A stretch of DNA of 64,000 nt from Setoptus koraiensis. Its lineage: Eukaryota > Arthropoda. Numbering within the stretch: the stretch's first letter is position 1; each line of letters opens with the position of its first letter. Positions 1 through 11,899 of the stretch are shown one piece after another. A program made the position numbers and the translations under genes. The stretch is from positions 23,436,001-23,500,000 of the forward strand of contig CM106585.1 in the NCBI GenBank assembly GCA_048013815.1, given 5' to 3'. Under the pieces are notes generated by a model. The model made no database searches. It had not been told where the DNA came from and was given only the letters and a program-made list of their open reading frames with translations.

Positions 1-16
1 TGAATGATTGACTCAC

Positions 17-3000
17 CTTTGGAACATTTCATGTCGGATGTATTATCCTTATGGTCATGGTGTTGGTGCTGCTGTTAATGATGGATGGATAGAATGAGTG
101 TTAGATTTAATTCTGGGGTGATTTTGATGGACATCATGTACAAAAATTTGTTGTACGTTACAATTACTTGTAGTATGATATCTACGTCTTTTCAATTCAA
201 ATTGCCTTGAAAAGTGAGAAGAAGAAACTATCTCAAAGTGTGAGACTCAAACTGTTGACTCACCTTTGGCAGTAACGAGTGACAATCTTGACACTCCACA
301 TTGGATGCCGGACTTTGGTTGGTGTTGTTTCTATCAGGTGTATGATTGGTTGAGTGATAGGACTGCTTATTTGCTTCATTAGAGCCGCCACCACCACTAC
401 CTATAATGGTGTTAGTGAAATTCTGATGGTCATTCATATAAATGGTATCATCTCTATTGCAAGGGATTGCATCGGTTTTGTTGCTCAAATGATTGGCGTT
501 ATGTATAATAGTGCTAGTGGCAGTTGCATTGGTATCATCATTTGATAGGATAGACGGACTTTTCAAGTTAAATGTCCGACTTTTATCTTGACAAGAATCT
601 TTCGAATGGTCATAGGAAGAGGAGGTGGTTGAGGATGAGGTGGTACTGGTAGTGGCGTTGTTAATACCACTTCTAGCTGGACTGTTACAACTCGCTGAGG
701 ATGTTACTGAATGTTGACAATCATTTAGATTTTTATCGACAATATTATTTAAATTCGACGTTGGATCGGAAAGATGCGGGCAACCATTGTTGTTGTTGTT
801 GTTGCTGTTGTTGTTTCTGTCCGACATATTGTTGGCTGCCTGACCACTAGTCAACATAATGGGCTGTTGTTGTTGCTGCTGCTGGTGATCACCAAGACCA
901 ACACCGACATCTCCTAATGACTGGTTGAGCTCGTCGTGGTTGTAGCTCGTTATTGCTGGTAATTTGTAGCGATTGTTCGGATAAGAATAGTCGCTGTTGT
1001 TTGTTGTCGGTGCTATTGCATTGGTCGGTTGGTGTGCAGTGGCGTGAGCATTGTGACCCAAATCCCAATCGAAGCAATTCTTTGTTGTTTGATCTGGTGG
1101 ACTTTGATTGGTGACCAGATAAGAGCCATTGTCACTACTATTAAGTTGCGTAACAGCACCATTAGTATAATAATCTCTATAATGGCCACTAGTTGTTGTT
1201 GCTTGTTGAATTGCATTGCGGGTAGTGTCAATTGCGCTCAATTGGGTGTTTGTGACTGACTGCAAATGATGATGAATGTTATGATGATGATTGTATTGGT
1301 GATGATGATAGGAGGTCATAGGCACAATGTTTTGCTCAAAATTTGCATAACTGCCCTGGCTCAGTCTAGATCTCTCTATATCCGAACTGGCGTTATTATA
1401 GGTTGTTGGTGGTTGTAGTTGATCGTGTTGCAACGTCAACGACGGCATTGATGAAGACTGAGATTGATCAATCACCTTTGGGCATCTGTTGTTTGTAGCG
1501 GTGGGCGCACTCTTGTTGCTGCCATGAATTGCACCATTAGAGGACAATATAGGTAATTGTGTCCAATCGTAGTTATGCGACGATGTAGTAGCCGAATGAT
1601 GCAATTGTTCGTGTAAATAGCCATCCGCCTGTTGTTGTTGCTGTTTTAAATGATTCATATGTTGAAGATGATTATTATCGTAATTGGTCATTGTTGAGCC
1701 AACGTTGCTATGGCCAGTATAAGTGCCATTATCATGTCCAGTCAAATGACAGTTGGCGTTGGTAGTGAAGACGTTGTTACTGTCGCTAATTACACCATGA
1801 TTAACAGTCATTTGTTGTTTGTTGCCGTTTTGTTGTTGTCCTATATTGAGGCCAGTGTCAGTGCCATTACCATTACCACTGTCGCCATTAGTAGTGTTGT
1901 CAACAATAATTGTTGGCGCACAATTCAAATGATTGAAGGATACGTGACGATTGTTGTAATCGTTGTTTATATCGGTTGCTGTGACTAGCATTGCATCGGC
2001 ATTAGTATCAGTTAGTTTAGCGATTGCCAAATGGTCATCCTGGCCCGATGTTAATTGTCTCTGATTATTGTCCGTGCTAGCCACCGAAAAGTTACTGCAC
2101 GCTTGCTGAAGAATGGCCGCGGCCGCAGCGGCTGCCGCCGTGGCCGTTCTATTGGTGGTTGTTGCGTCGAAATGGTGACCATTGGAATTGAGAGATAGAT
2201 CAGTGGCCAGGCCATTTGAGTTCATTTGAGAACAATACTGTTGATCGTGCTGCTGCTGTTGTTGATGCTGCTGCTGGTGATGCTCGAACTTGTGATGATG
2301 ATGATCGGACGCTGAACGGTTGAAATGGTCAGTGGGCAAACTAACGTTGCTAGCGTTTGTGTTGCTGTCAAAGTGTTGAGAAGAAGCATGCTGCTGCTGA
2401 TGATGATGTGAGTTTGGATAAAATTGAATCGCTCCAGATTGCTGCTGATGATTATGGTCCATGTTGATTAGCAGTGGCTGTTGCTGCAAGTCACTATGCT
2501 GGTGCAACTGATATCCATTGTAAGCGGCAGCCAGCTGATGATTATGGTGGTGGTGGTGGTGGTGATAGAGGGGCTGATGATGCGGCATACCGGTGACATT
2601 GTTGGTGGTCATCGCGGCCACATCACTGTGTTGCTGCTGTTCGCCGTTTCTAATTGTATTTATTGGCAGCTCAAAATTAACAAGGTTGCTCTTGCTGTCA
2701 TTGTGATTATTGTTTGCTGTGTTACTGCTGTAACTGCCACCGAGATAATTATCTGTGTGGGCCGCTGATTGAACCTTGTGACAGACGCATCTTGTTGACA
2801 GACAATAATAACAAGCGCGACCGTCATTGACGCCAGTGTCTATTTTGGTAAATGTAAACAACAATTTAAAAATCAAATCAAGAGTTAGTTTTAATCGGTT
2901 TTAGTGGCGCTACCTGAATAGCAATTGGAGCTGGTGCAATGGTGGCCAGCGGCCAGTTGGCCTAACTACAATCTAATCGAATCAGCATGGATCAGTTGAT

Positions 3001-6000
3001 ATTATACACATAGTATAATACATGCATTTGTGTATACTGACTACTGTAAACTGACAGCGGGCCACACGAACAAACGAGGCACGCGTAACGAATCAATATT
3101 GCTTGACAGGCGCCAGATTATCGCCAGTTAATGCATGTGTGCCATTGTGTAGCTTGCAAACAAACAATGAGGCATCAGAATGAGATCAAAAGTCAATTAA
3201 AGTGTAAAGAGAACGCACACACAATCACTTTCGCCAAACTACCTGTATAAACAGCGACGCATGTTTGTTTATCCTTATATGCCTTATATACCTATCGCGG
3301 TGATTTTGACTTTCGTTCAGCTACTCAACTGACCATCGGATACAACTGACCATCGGATACAACTGACCGCTCGATACAACTGACCGCTCCACACAACTGA
3401 CGTTCGGGTCATCGAGCCACAAACCCTCAAAAGTCGACAGTGGGTATATTGAGGATAGATGAGGTATGCTGAGCTAATCGAGCCATAAGCACAACTGGGC
3501 ACACATGCGACCGAGAAATCAATCTAATCTAATTTCAGTTTCAATTGTATGCATGATGAGCACAACACCAGACAAACGTATTGGCATCGATCGGTATCTC
3601 TGTCAGTGGCGTCACCATCATTATCTATGTCAACATTGCGATTGTCTATAGCTGCCACATCTGATATAAATAGCCTGCTAATAAATAATGAGCTTACCTG
3701 GCACGCTTTGATTGTGATGATGATGGTCCTTTTTAATTTCAAATCCGTTATCTAAATCGTGATGATAACTCAACTGTGTGTGGTTGCCATATTTCATTAT
3801 AGGTTGTTGCTGATGATGCAGATTGCTGCCATGTAGCAGTTTGTTTGTCCTTTTAAACGGGCCCCCATCGCTAGTTAATTTACTCAATTTGAATGCCGCC
3901 TGGGCAATTGTGCGCGTCGTCCGTCCAGTGCGAGAGCCCCAAGCGGCCCTCGCAAGGCCAGCCTTTGTTAGACGTGAGGAACATTTTGAAATCTGCACAC
4001 GACACAAACAGGGAATAAGGGTAATGATAATCAACAGTTACTCATCGTGTCAGTCTCATGTTTGTCAGCCTCATTATAGATAAATAGATAGATTTATAGA
4101 TGGATAGATGGAGAGTCTCATTGAATTGGTTGCGGCAGTACGGAACGCAGTGACAACCAGTGAAGCCTATAATGTGACATCCGATGGAGATGCACAGTCC
4201 GAAAGAGACAGACGTCGAAAGGGCAGAGCAAAACGGCTCGTTCAGAAGCAACAAAAAAGGCCAGTTGCAATTGTGACAATTGTGACAAAAAACACCGGAC
4301 GAGCCGGGGCAGGTGCACAACAACAGCAACAAAAAGAGCAACAGAATTGACAAAAAAGTATCAGCCGGATTATCGGCGTAAACTCGCGTAAAACTCAATT
4401 GTAAATAGTCGCAACCTGCACTAAAATCGCAGCCAGACAATACAAATAACTCGTTCACGCTCCATTGAGCCTATATCTATATATAAACACGCAGTTGTCT
4501 GCAACAATGACTGCCAAAGATTTGTGCATGTATCGATTGTGTTGCGTCTGTTGTAAACTCTCTCAACATTTTGGGGACACGCTCGAATGTTGTTGTCGAT
4601 AACCACAGACAAACAGTCGTGAGCAAACAGATGCAAAGAGCAAACTAATGTGAAATTATGTAACGTTCAATTGTTCATTGATGGTTGTTTGTCTGACAAA
4701 TCGTTTGTCGGATCAACAGAATTAAATAGAAAATTGAGCCGCATTGAGCAGCAAAAACGATACGCCAGTGACAACAGAACAAAACAAAGCACATAAAGCA
4801 AAACAAAGCAAAACAAAAAACAGATCGCATCGCGTTACTCGGTCGGCGGTTTAATTTCGTTGTTTTTGGCAACTTGATTCTCTCTTCAAACGGCACTTGA
4901 TGCTGCTATTTTAAAGGAGAGCGATCGCGCGGAAAGCGCCTGCCAAAAGAGGTAAACAACAATTGTAACCATGTGATCTATTGGTAATGGATCGCACGCA
5001 ATTGATAATAAATCGATCAGACGAGCAATGGCAAACAATGCGCTCACCTTGTCTGGTGGCGCATGGCGCGTCATAATTGATTGAGACAAGTTGTTTGCTT
5101 TGCTGGCTGGCTGGCTAGCCGGCGATAGCGATTTGTGAATGTCGCCACACTGCTGACGCTACACGCTGTTTGTTTTGCTCGCTCACCCAATTCTGCTCGC
5201 TCGCCAGGTAACTGACGACTCAATCTGGTTCGTTCGCTGCAACATGTGATGGCACTGATTGTGCCGACAATTGTTGTGTATAGTTTGTTTTGTATAGAAG
5301 TGTAGCGAATCGTAAATAGACACTTTTCTATTTATGTGCCCACTGATACTCAATGCATCACGGCATGCCGCGGCATTGAGCGTAGTGTGGCATCATGTTA
5401 TAGAGCGGCGCCAGTTATGCAAATGGCATTGGTCGACAACGGCCAGGTATCAGGCACATTCTAAACTTAAAACACTATACAATTAATGAATAGAATTGCT
5501 TATTTGTATCACTCGCACTTGTACTTATATCAGTATAGTTGTAATGATGTATTATTGGCGCACTGGGCATGCACTTGTGCGGCCAATTGTTGTAGTGCTT
5601 GCTTGGCCAGCGTCAGCTCAACACTGGCACTGTCCATTCATTACATAATTACAGCAACAGCAACAACAGCGGCAACGGCAGCGGCAGCGGCCGGCAACAT
5701 GGCCTCTGGTCATTTTACTATTTCCATTGCCGCATGCCGATTGCGTGATGCTCATTTGAATCATTAGATCATTCACAGAGCGTTCGCATTGGCAGCTACT
5801 GGCTGGCTCTTTTGTCGGATTGTTTTCGCTAAGCGTCGGCCGACTTTTGCAGCAATCGGGCCAATCGGGCGAGCGCATTCCTGGCATCATTTGTTCTCAT
5901 TTATTTTCGCTTATTCTCGCCCATTCTCATTTATTCTCACACACTCACACTCGCACACACAAACAAACTTATCTCACTTGATCTGCATGCATTTGTTGAG

Positions 6001-6647
6001 CGTGAACGCGGCGAACGGACCAGTTTTGTGTGTCGGCCGGTGCGTCGGCCAGACTGCCGACCGGACCGGACCGGACCGGACCGGCCGATTGTGTTATGCA
6101 ATTTGTGTAATTGCTCTCTTTTGGTCGCACACAAGCACACAAGCACATAAGCACACGATGCGACCGTGTTGCGCAACAACGGCTCGATCGTCAGATCAGA
6201 GATGCTCATTGATAACCATGAATGGGCCATAACAAACAATTATTCGCTGCAGCTAATTTGCATACGCCGTTGTTATCGTGTCGCCGTCGTATCGCTAGCG
6301 CATCACTATAGGCCATCGTGAGCTAATCTATAACAATCTACGATAATTTGTAATAATCCATGATAATTTGTAACAATTTGCAATGGTCTGCAACAGTGAG
6401 CAATGTGCAGCAATTTGCAATAATGAATGATAACAACAATTATGAACGAGCCAAGATGTGGGAGTACGAACCTTGTTGCCCGACGATGAGTGATGGGCCG
6501 GCTTCCTTGTTGCCGGCAGCGCGAGCTTGGCGTTGGCCTGACCGATGGGCGCCAGCTTGTTGTCGTTGGCTTGCTGCGCACACAAACTGTTGGCTTGACG
6601 GTGATCATTTGCATTGATTTGCGTTGTCGTCATGCCGTCCGCGCCGC

Positions 6648-6687
<40 letters not shown>

Positions 6688-6919
6688 GCTGTTGTAAACA
6701 ATGCTGTGATGATGATTAATATGATGACTGTTGTTGATGGTGATATTGGCCGTAACATGTATGGCCTGTTGCTGCTGACTGATGGCCAGCTGATTGGTAA
6801 CATCGTCCTGCACTGCTGACACTTTGCTCAGGGCTTGCGTCAGCTGTTTGTTGTTTATTGACGTCAATTGGTGATTGTTAAATGATGATGATTGATACTG
6901 ATTATGATGCTGGCTGCTT

Positions 6920-6954
<35 letters not shown>

Positions 6955-7926
6955 GCTGTTGATGCCACTCAATTGTTGCTGCTTTATGCTAGCCGTCACT
7001 AGCTGACCCGCCGAGCCCACGCCCAGTCCCTTGGCTAGCGCAAGTGCCCGTCGGGTTTCCGCTGACGACTTTGGCTCGGGTCGCGGGTGATCGTGCGAAC
7101 CCTTGGCCTGAAACAATATGGCGTCGTTTGTGTGACGCCAAAAATGAGTGACGGGATAACCGCAATGGCCCTTGCAGGGCAGTACCTCTAGTTTGCCGTC
7201 GCACCGTCTGTTTGGGCACTGTTTGCCCTGTTGTTTTCTGCGCGCCTTGTCGCAAATGGCCGGCCTCAAATGAACCCGTTGGCCCGTTTGTTCGTTTATG
7301 ACGCATCGCCGTGTGCACACCAGCACGCCCAGACAAGACTTTTTCAATATGTGAATATTGTGATTGTTTGTGTTGCGCATCGCCCAACCGGACGAGTGTC
7401 TGCGCGCCTCCTCGTTGTCGGTCTTGTAGACGCGCCTGCAGTGACCGTCGCTCCACTCGTTGAAATTGTCATATCTGCTCACTTTGGGTATGCTGTTGTC
7501 GTTGATGTCCCAACTGTTGTTACCTGTGTTACCTGTGTGTCTGTTCTCGTTCGTTTGCAGCACTTGATCAGCAACCTGTTGTTGCTGCTGTTGTTGTTGT
7601 TGTTGTTGTTGTTGCTGATGCTGTTGTTGTTGTTGTTGCTGCTGCTGTTGCTGGACCAATTGCACAGCCGATTGGGGGTCTAGTTGGTGTTGTCGTCGCT
7701 GTTGCTCGTTGTTGTGATACGAATGATATTGGTTGCTGTTGCCGGTTGTGGCCGGCGTCTGCAGTTCTGTCATGTCGATGTTTTCGTTGTTTGTAACGCT
7801 CGTTCCGTTGTATGCCATTGCCGAATATTGCATGTCGGCATCTTGCGCAATGTCGTCGCTCAATCTGTTTGCTGTGTCGAAATTTGTTGCTGGCGTGGCT
7901 GCAATGTGGCTCGAATGGGGCGACAT
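17..7926 (-). CDS. gcm: Glial cells missing (GCM-family) transcription factor, 3' end beyond the left edge
   Basis: GCM proteins are zinc-containing DNA-binding factors that bind ATGCGGGT-like sites; in flies they direct glial and blood-cell fate. Predicted exons on the minus strand are 7926-6472, 3992-3698, 2839-264 and 71-17, with GT..AG borders and phases 0, 1 and 0 that match at each join. The first ATG (7926) is used because an in-frame stop lies about 110 bp upstream. Residues about 140-297 form the GCM domain, with signatures [32 protein letters not shown] and [14 protein letters not shown] CxxC-x4-CxC cluster starts exon 3, as I recall from fly Gcm. The predicted product already exceeds 1,450 residues against roughly 500-600 in known GCM proteins. 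The excess is Gln, His, Asn and Ser/Thr-rich sequence. Family assignment is secure; the 5' end and the left-hand exons are predictions. Confidence 0.93.
2781..2813 (-). other. gcm: Post-domain cysteine cluster of GCM
   Basis: The first residues of the 858-codon exon read [11 protein letters not shown]. Its CxxC-x4-CxC spacing resembles the cysteine cluster downstream of the DNA-binding domain that I remember from Drosophila Gcm (CGKC..CTC). It is the main reason for attaching this low-complexity exon to gcm; the other is the phase match with the upstream exon. Confidence 0.65.
2840..3697 (-). other. Predicted gcm intron, 858 bp
   Basis: On the minus strand it begins GTAAGCTC and ends CCAAAATAG. 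It contains a 17-bp tandem array at 3326-3407 and no other feature I can support. Confidence 0.7.
3326..3407. repeat. 17-bp tandem array, about 4.8 copies
   Basis: The unit is close to caactgaccatcggata. The first two copies are identical, the next two share an altered core (ccgctcgata, ccgctccaca), and the last is partial. It lies in the gcm intron. Confidence 0.9.
3993..6471 (-). other. Predicted gcm intron, 2.48 kb
   Basis: On the minus strand the donor is AAG|GTTCGT and the acceptor GTGTGCAG. The intron holds short CA and CAG runs and scattered open frames without recognisable domains. It is long compared with the 81-150 bp introns on the right of the window, which would suit intronic enhancers, but that is inference. 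Confidence 0.65.
7036..7509 (-). other. gcm: GCM DNA-binding domain coding segment
   Basis: This part of the first coding exon runs from a WDIND motif to the HDHPRPEPK end of the domain. The conserved Cys/His positions expected for the two zinc ions are visible in [21 protein letters not shown] and [16 protein letters not shown]. The domain lies in one uninterrupted exon, and no disruption is visible. Confidence 0.93.
7573..7653 (-). repeat. Polyglutamine-coding trinucleotide tract in gcm
   Basis: About 26 consecutive codons encode Gln apart from one His, just N-terminal to the GCM domain. Poly-Asn runs lie C-terminal to the domain near 6655-6700 and 6920-6955. The tract mixes CAA and CAG codons, which fits repeat expansion followed by interruption. 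Confidence 0.85.
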
Positions 7927-8779
7927 GACGTCGATAATATTGTCTAATTTGCTATCTTGCTGATTGCCTTCACTGACCAGCCAATTGGCCAACTGTCGCA
8001 ACTGATCTGCTTGTGACCACTTGTCGTCGATTGTTTACAATTGCCACTATACTCTACGATGGCTCATCTGACACATACTCAAACTATATTCAAACTATGT
8101 TTGTCACTCGACACCAATCGCAACTATTCTCTATTTTAAACTGTCTTTGACCATGTGCAAAAGTCACACAAAGTCTATCGCTGGTCACTTGATGACGCTG
8201 ACCAATCCCGATTATACCTTCGTTTGAGACGGACACAAGCGGCCCAACTTCAACTGGCAACTTAACGGCTTTGCCACGCACGCATTTCTTTTCTGCGCAG
8301 TGCGCACAATCAACTGCCACTTGTGTGTAAGCTCCACCTCCTTGTGTTGCCGTTCCCCCTCATGCCGCCATTGGTTATGTTATATGCGTGCACTATAGTC
8401 ACTATAGGCCAGCGCAACTTTTCCTCTCCCCTTCCCTCAATTCAATACATACACTGTGCGCACTGTTCGTGCGCGCAGTGCACTCGCCACTGGCTCGCGA
8501 GCGGCAAGATGTGCCACTCACGGCTCACATTTCAGTCTGCTCAGCATTTCACAATGCTGATCTGATTGTGATTGTAAAAAGCTCAAATCGCTAGACACAA
8601 AGTAAATAAAAAATAAATCTCGCATCTAAACACTGATTTGTGTTTAAATATCCAATTAATTGGCTAGCAAATGCAAGCGTCCATTGGTGCCGATGGTTAC
8701 TTATGAAACTGATCATTGTAAAATTGCTTCATTGCGATAAAATGTTGGAGGTAGCGACGCTCGAGCGACACTCTCAACT

Positions 8780-8836
8780 TGAGAGTGCCAGCCTGAGAGT
8801 CTCAGCCCGAGAGTGTCAGCCCGAGAGTCTCGGGCC
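8780..8836. repeat. 14-bp tandem array, 4 copies
   Basis: The unit is close to tgagagtctcagcc. Alternate copies carry agtgtc/agtgcc or agtctc, suggesting growth by a two-unit step. Confidence 0.85.
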
Positions 8837-8978
8837 ACAATAGTGGATTCATTGTGCACACCACGATAATGAGCGCATTAAATGCGGCACAGTCTGCGCA
8901 CAGATCGGGCCGGTTTGTGTTGCTAATGAGGATTAGTTGCAATGAGTCAAGGTCTGCCTCAACAACCCGCGCTCACCT

Positions 8979-9012
<34 letters not shown>

Positions 9013-9208
9013 CTGTTGTCGTTGTTTGTTCACTAGTGAGTTTGTGCAACCATGGCAACAATTTCGCAAGCAAGGGCGAGAGCAACATTGTTGGCATTGT
9101 TGCGCTGCAGACTGTTGTGGCTAGTGAGCAGCGAATCACACTTGTATCAATGCAAACTAAGATGGAACCACTTTGTTTGCCTGTTGCAATTGTCTAATTG
9201 ACAATTGC

Positions 9209-9255
9209 ACAACAACATCCAACAACAACATCCAACAACAACATCCAACAACAAA
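9209..9255. repeat. 13-bp tandem array, about 3.5 copies
   Basis: The unit is aacaacaacatcc, repeated almost without change, about 1.3 kb upstream of the gcm start codon. Confidence 0.85.
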
Positions 9256-9590
9256 CAGCCCAACGCACCAAGTGACTCTGTGATGGCGTCACTCGCAAAT
9301 GCAGATACAGTGACTCTGATGGACAAATTCATTTGTCTTCGCCACTAACACTGACCAATGAAACACTGTCCGCTGGCACACTGGCCATGGCCAGCAACTG
9401 GCAACGAAACGACCAAAACAAGAGCCAACCTTACAACTGGCAACAGGTTGTGCTTGCATCCACTGACTGTGAGTGGCTGGCATCAGCGTCGCGGCTGCTG
9501 TCATGCAGCAGCTGATGAATGATTTACTGTCATAGTTGTTGCTGCATCCACTAATGTGATAATGCTGATGTAATGTCGCCAATGTCACCA

Positions 9591-9664
9591 AAACCAAACA
9601 ATGCCAAACAGTGCCAAACAATGCTAAACAATGCTAAACAATGTCAAACAATGTCAAACAATGT
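9591..9664. repeat. 10-bp tandem array, about 7 copies
   Basis: The unit is atgccaaaca. Later copies drift in pairs to atgctaaaca and then atgtcaaaca, a stepwise pattern typical of successive local duplications. Confidence 0.9.
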
Positions 9665-11166
9665 CGCCTATATGAGCACTCAGCAATATAGACTCCAGTA
9701 TAGACACTGGTGTGTGTGTGTGTGTTGTTGTGCCGGCTCACCAGGTAATTATTATTTATCCGGCAGCTTATTATTTAGTTGTGATCGCTCGCTGTTTTGG
9801 CCAATGGCCGTTTCCGAGAGTTTGCCTGCGAGTTGGCTGTTTCCACCCATCGCAAGTGCGTTGTCGAGTGGCGGCAAAAGTTGGAAGAAAGTTAATTGGA
9901 ACGATTAACTTTAGTTGCCAGACAACAACAGCAATCTTTGTCTTTGGCACCATCAGCGAGAGTGACCGTCCAACGAGAGCGCCCGTCCGACGAGATAGAC
10001 AGAAGGAGCAAAATGAATGATACAACCAACGCCAAGCCTGTGCGGATGATAGCAGCAGTGGTAGTGGCTGTTGCTGTTGTTGTTGTTGTTTTGTTGGCGC
10101 AACCCGCACCAATTGTTTGCCTCGGGATGATTTCTGGTTGAGCGATTCTTCTCGGCAATGGCACTACTATTGCGAGTCGGACTACATTGTGAGTTGGGCC
10201 ATTGTGAGTAAGAGATGAGCAGAGAATAACAAGACGATCGACGAGGAAGAAGAAGAAAAGGAATTGAATTGATTTATGCTGTCATTCTTGCATGTTGCAC
10301 GTCAATAATGCACATATTATATATTAGTAGCATATTCGTTTCTTCGATGGAGGTTCCCAGAAGGCACCAGAAGGCACCAGAAGGCACGTAACGCGCCTTA
10401 TTAGTTGGCTGGCCATATTAGTCGGCACCAACTTGCTAACTAACCAACTGACTGCAGCAACACTAACAAACACTGACGACCATTAGGCGCTGCTAATGAC
10501 CAACAATGATCATTGGAGATATTCATGCATACACTCAGGAGCAATGGGCAAAACAAAGTGAAATGATATCATTAAAAAGTATTTCGTTATGCAGCAACAG
10601 CAGCAGCAGCAACAAATATTATAATTATAGACTTGCCTGATAGATATAGAAAGGTCCGATTTATAGAAATGGCAACGTTGCTCTGTCGCTGTAAATGACC
10701 TGCGCCGTTTGCTCTAATTGCTGCTCAATGTCCAAATCACAATAAAAACAAAATTGATTAAGTGATTCTTGTTGCCGATCGATTGCAAGTTGAAGCAGCG
10801 CTGCACACTCATTTAGGCAGCATGATTGCAACGACCATTGCGATAATGGCACCATAATAGCACGGTAACAATCCGATAAAAGGTAATTTGATAAAAGCAC
10901 GATAATAGCACGTTGATGGCACCATAATAACGCTCTCTAACAATGAGAGCTGGACAAGAGGAACCATTGTCCAGTGGGGCTGTGTCTCTCACAAGCGTCA
11001 GTTGTGTCTGGCATGGTAGCGAGCAAAGTTGATCGATGGCACAAGTTGGACAAGTTTTTGTTTCAGCCAGTCTAAGCAGCACAACGATTGATTTACTTTT
11101 AATCAGCGTCATTAACAACATTTAAAACCTTAATTTAAGCCTCTTAATGATTATTAACGTCGTCCC

Positions 11167-11407
11167 AACAGCAACAGCAACAACAACAGCAACAGCAACA
11201 ACAACAGCAACAGCAACAACAACAGCAACAACGACAACAGCGCCAGTCCCGGCGCACTGCACAAAATGACTGATGATTGGCCGGTGCCGGCTCATTCCCG
11301 GGTCCGGTTGATTGTCGGCACGCCTACCTACAAGTTGCAACTGTTGTTGTCGATGTTGTTGTTGCCGTTGTTGTTGTTGCCGTTGTTGTTGTTGGCGTTG
11401 CTGCAAA
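11167..11407. repeat. CAA/CAG tract facing a TTG tract (inverted low-complexity pair)
   Basis: CAA/CAG-rich sequence at 11167-11240 is followed about 95 bp later by its near reverse complement, a TTG/CCG-rich tract at about 11337-11407. The two could fold into an imperfect long hairpin. A further CAG run follows near 11441-11472. Confidence 0.75.
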
Positions 11408-11828
11408 AGTTGCTGTGATTACTGCAGACAAAGACAGATTACAGCAGCAGCAACAGCAACAGCAACAACAGTTACAAGCGGCCTAGACTCATTGTAAAGT
11501 CTCGTACTCATACACTAACAACAAATTAGCAACAGTGCGCACTGCTGCTATCGATCTTGTTGTGTTACCTGGCGATATCAATCACACACTTACAAACACA
11601 AATGCCAGACATTCATTTCGACATGCCAGAGATATGCGCTGGGCGGAGAAGCCCATTTGCAACTGCAACTGCAACTACAACTCCAACGACGACACTGCAA
11701 TTGGTCAACAATGCAGCATCGTTTGAATTAATGGACAGTGCACATTGTAACGGTTTGCTGTGGCACTCGCATCATGTGCAGTCACATCAATTACAACACA
11801 CTAGATATGGCACGCTGATCATCACTTT

Positions 11829-11899
11829 GCAGTTTCCAGTTGCCAGTTGCCAGTTTCCAGTCTCCAATTTCCAGTCTCCAGTTGCCAATTTGCAGTTTC
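11829..11899. repeat. 7-bp degenerate tandem array
   Basis: Roughly ten copies of a unit close to cagtttc or cagttgc. No gene overlaps it. Confidence 0.8.

Noticed and set aside
228-263. Extension of the 858-codon gcm exon to an in-frame stop
   Set aside because: A strong GTGAGT donor at 263 and a phase-matched exon further left make splicing more likely than termination. The upstream end of that open frame (2840-2876) is likewise intron and begins with TTG, not ATG.
6490-6819. Plus-strand open frame opposite the first gcm exon, with a poly-valine run
   Set aside because: It is the antisense of gcm poly-Asn/Gln codons. TTG/GTT repeats stay open in every frame, and there is no motif.
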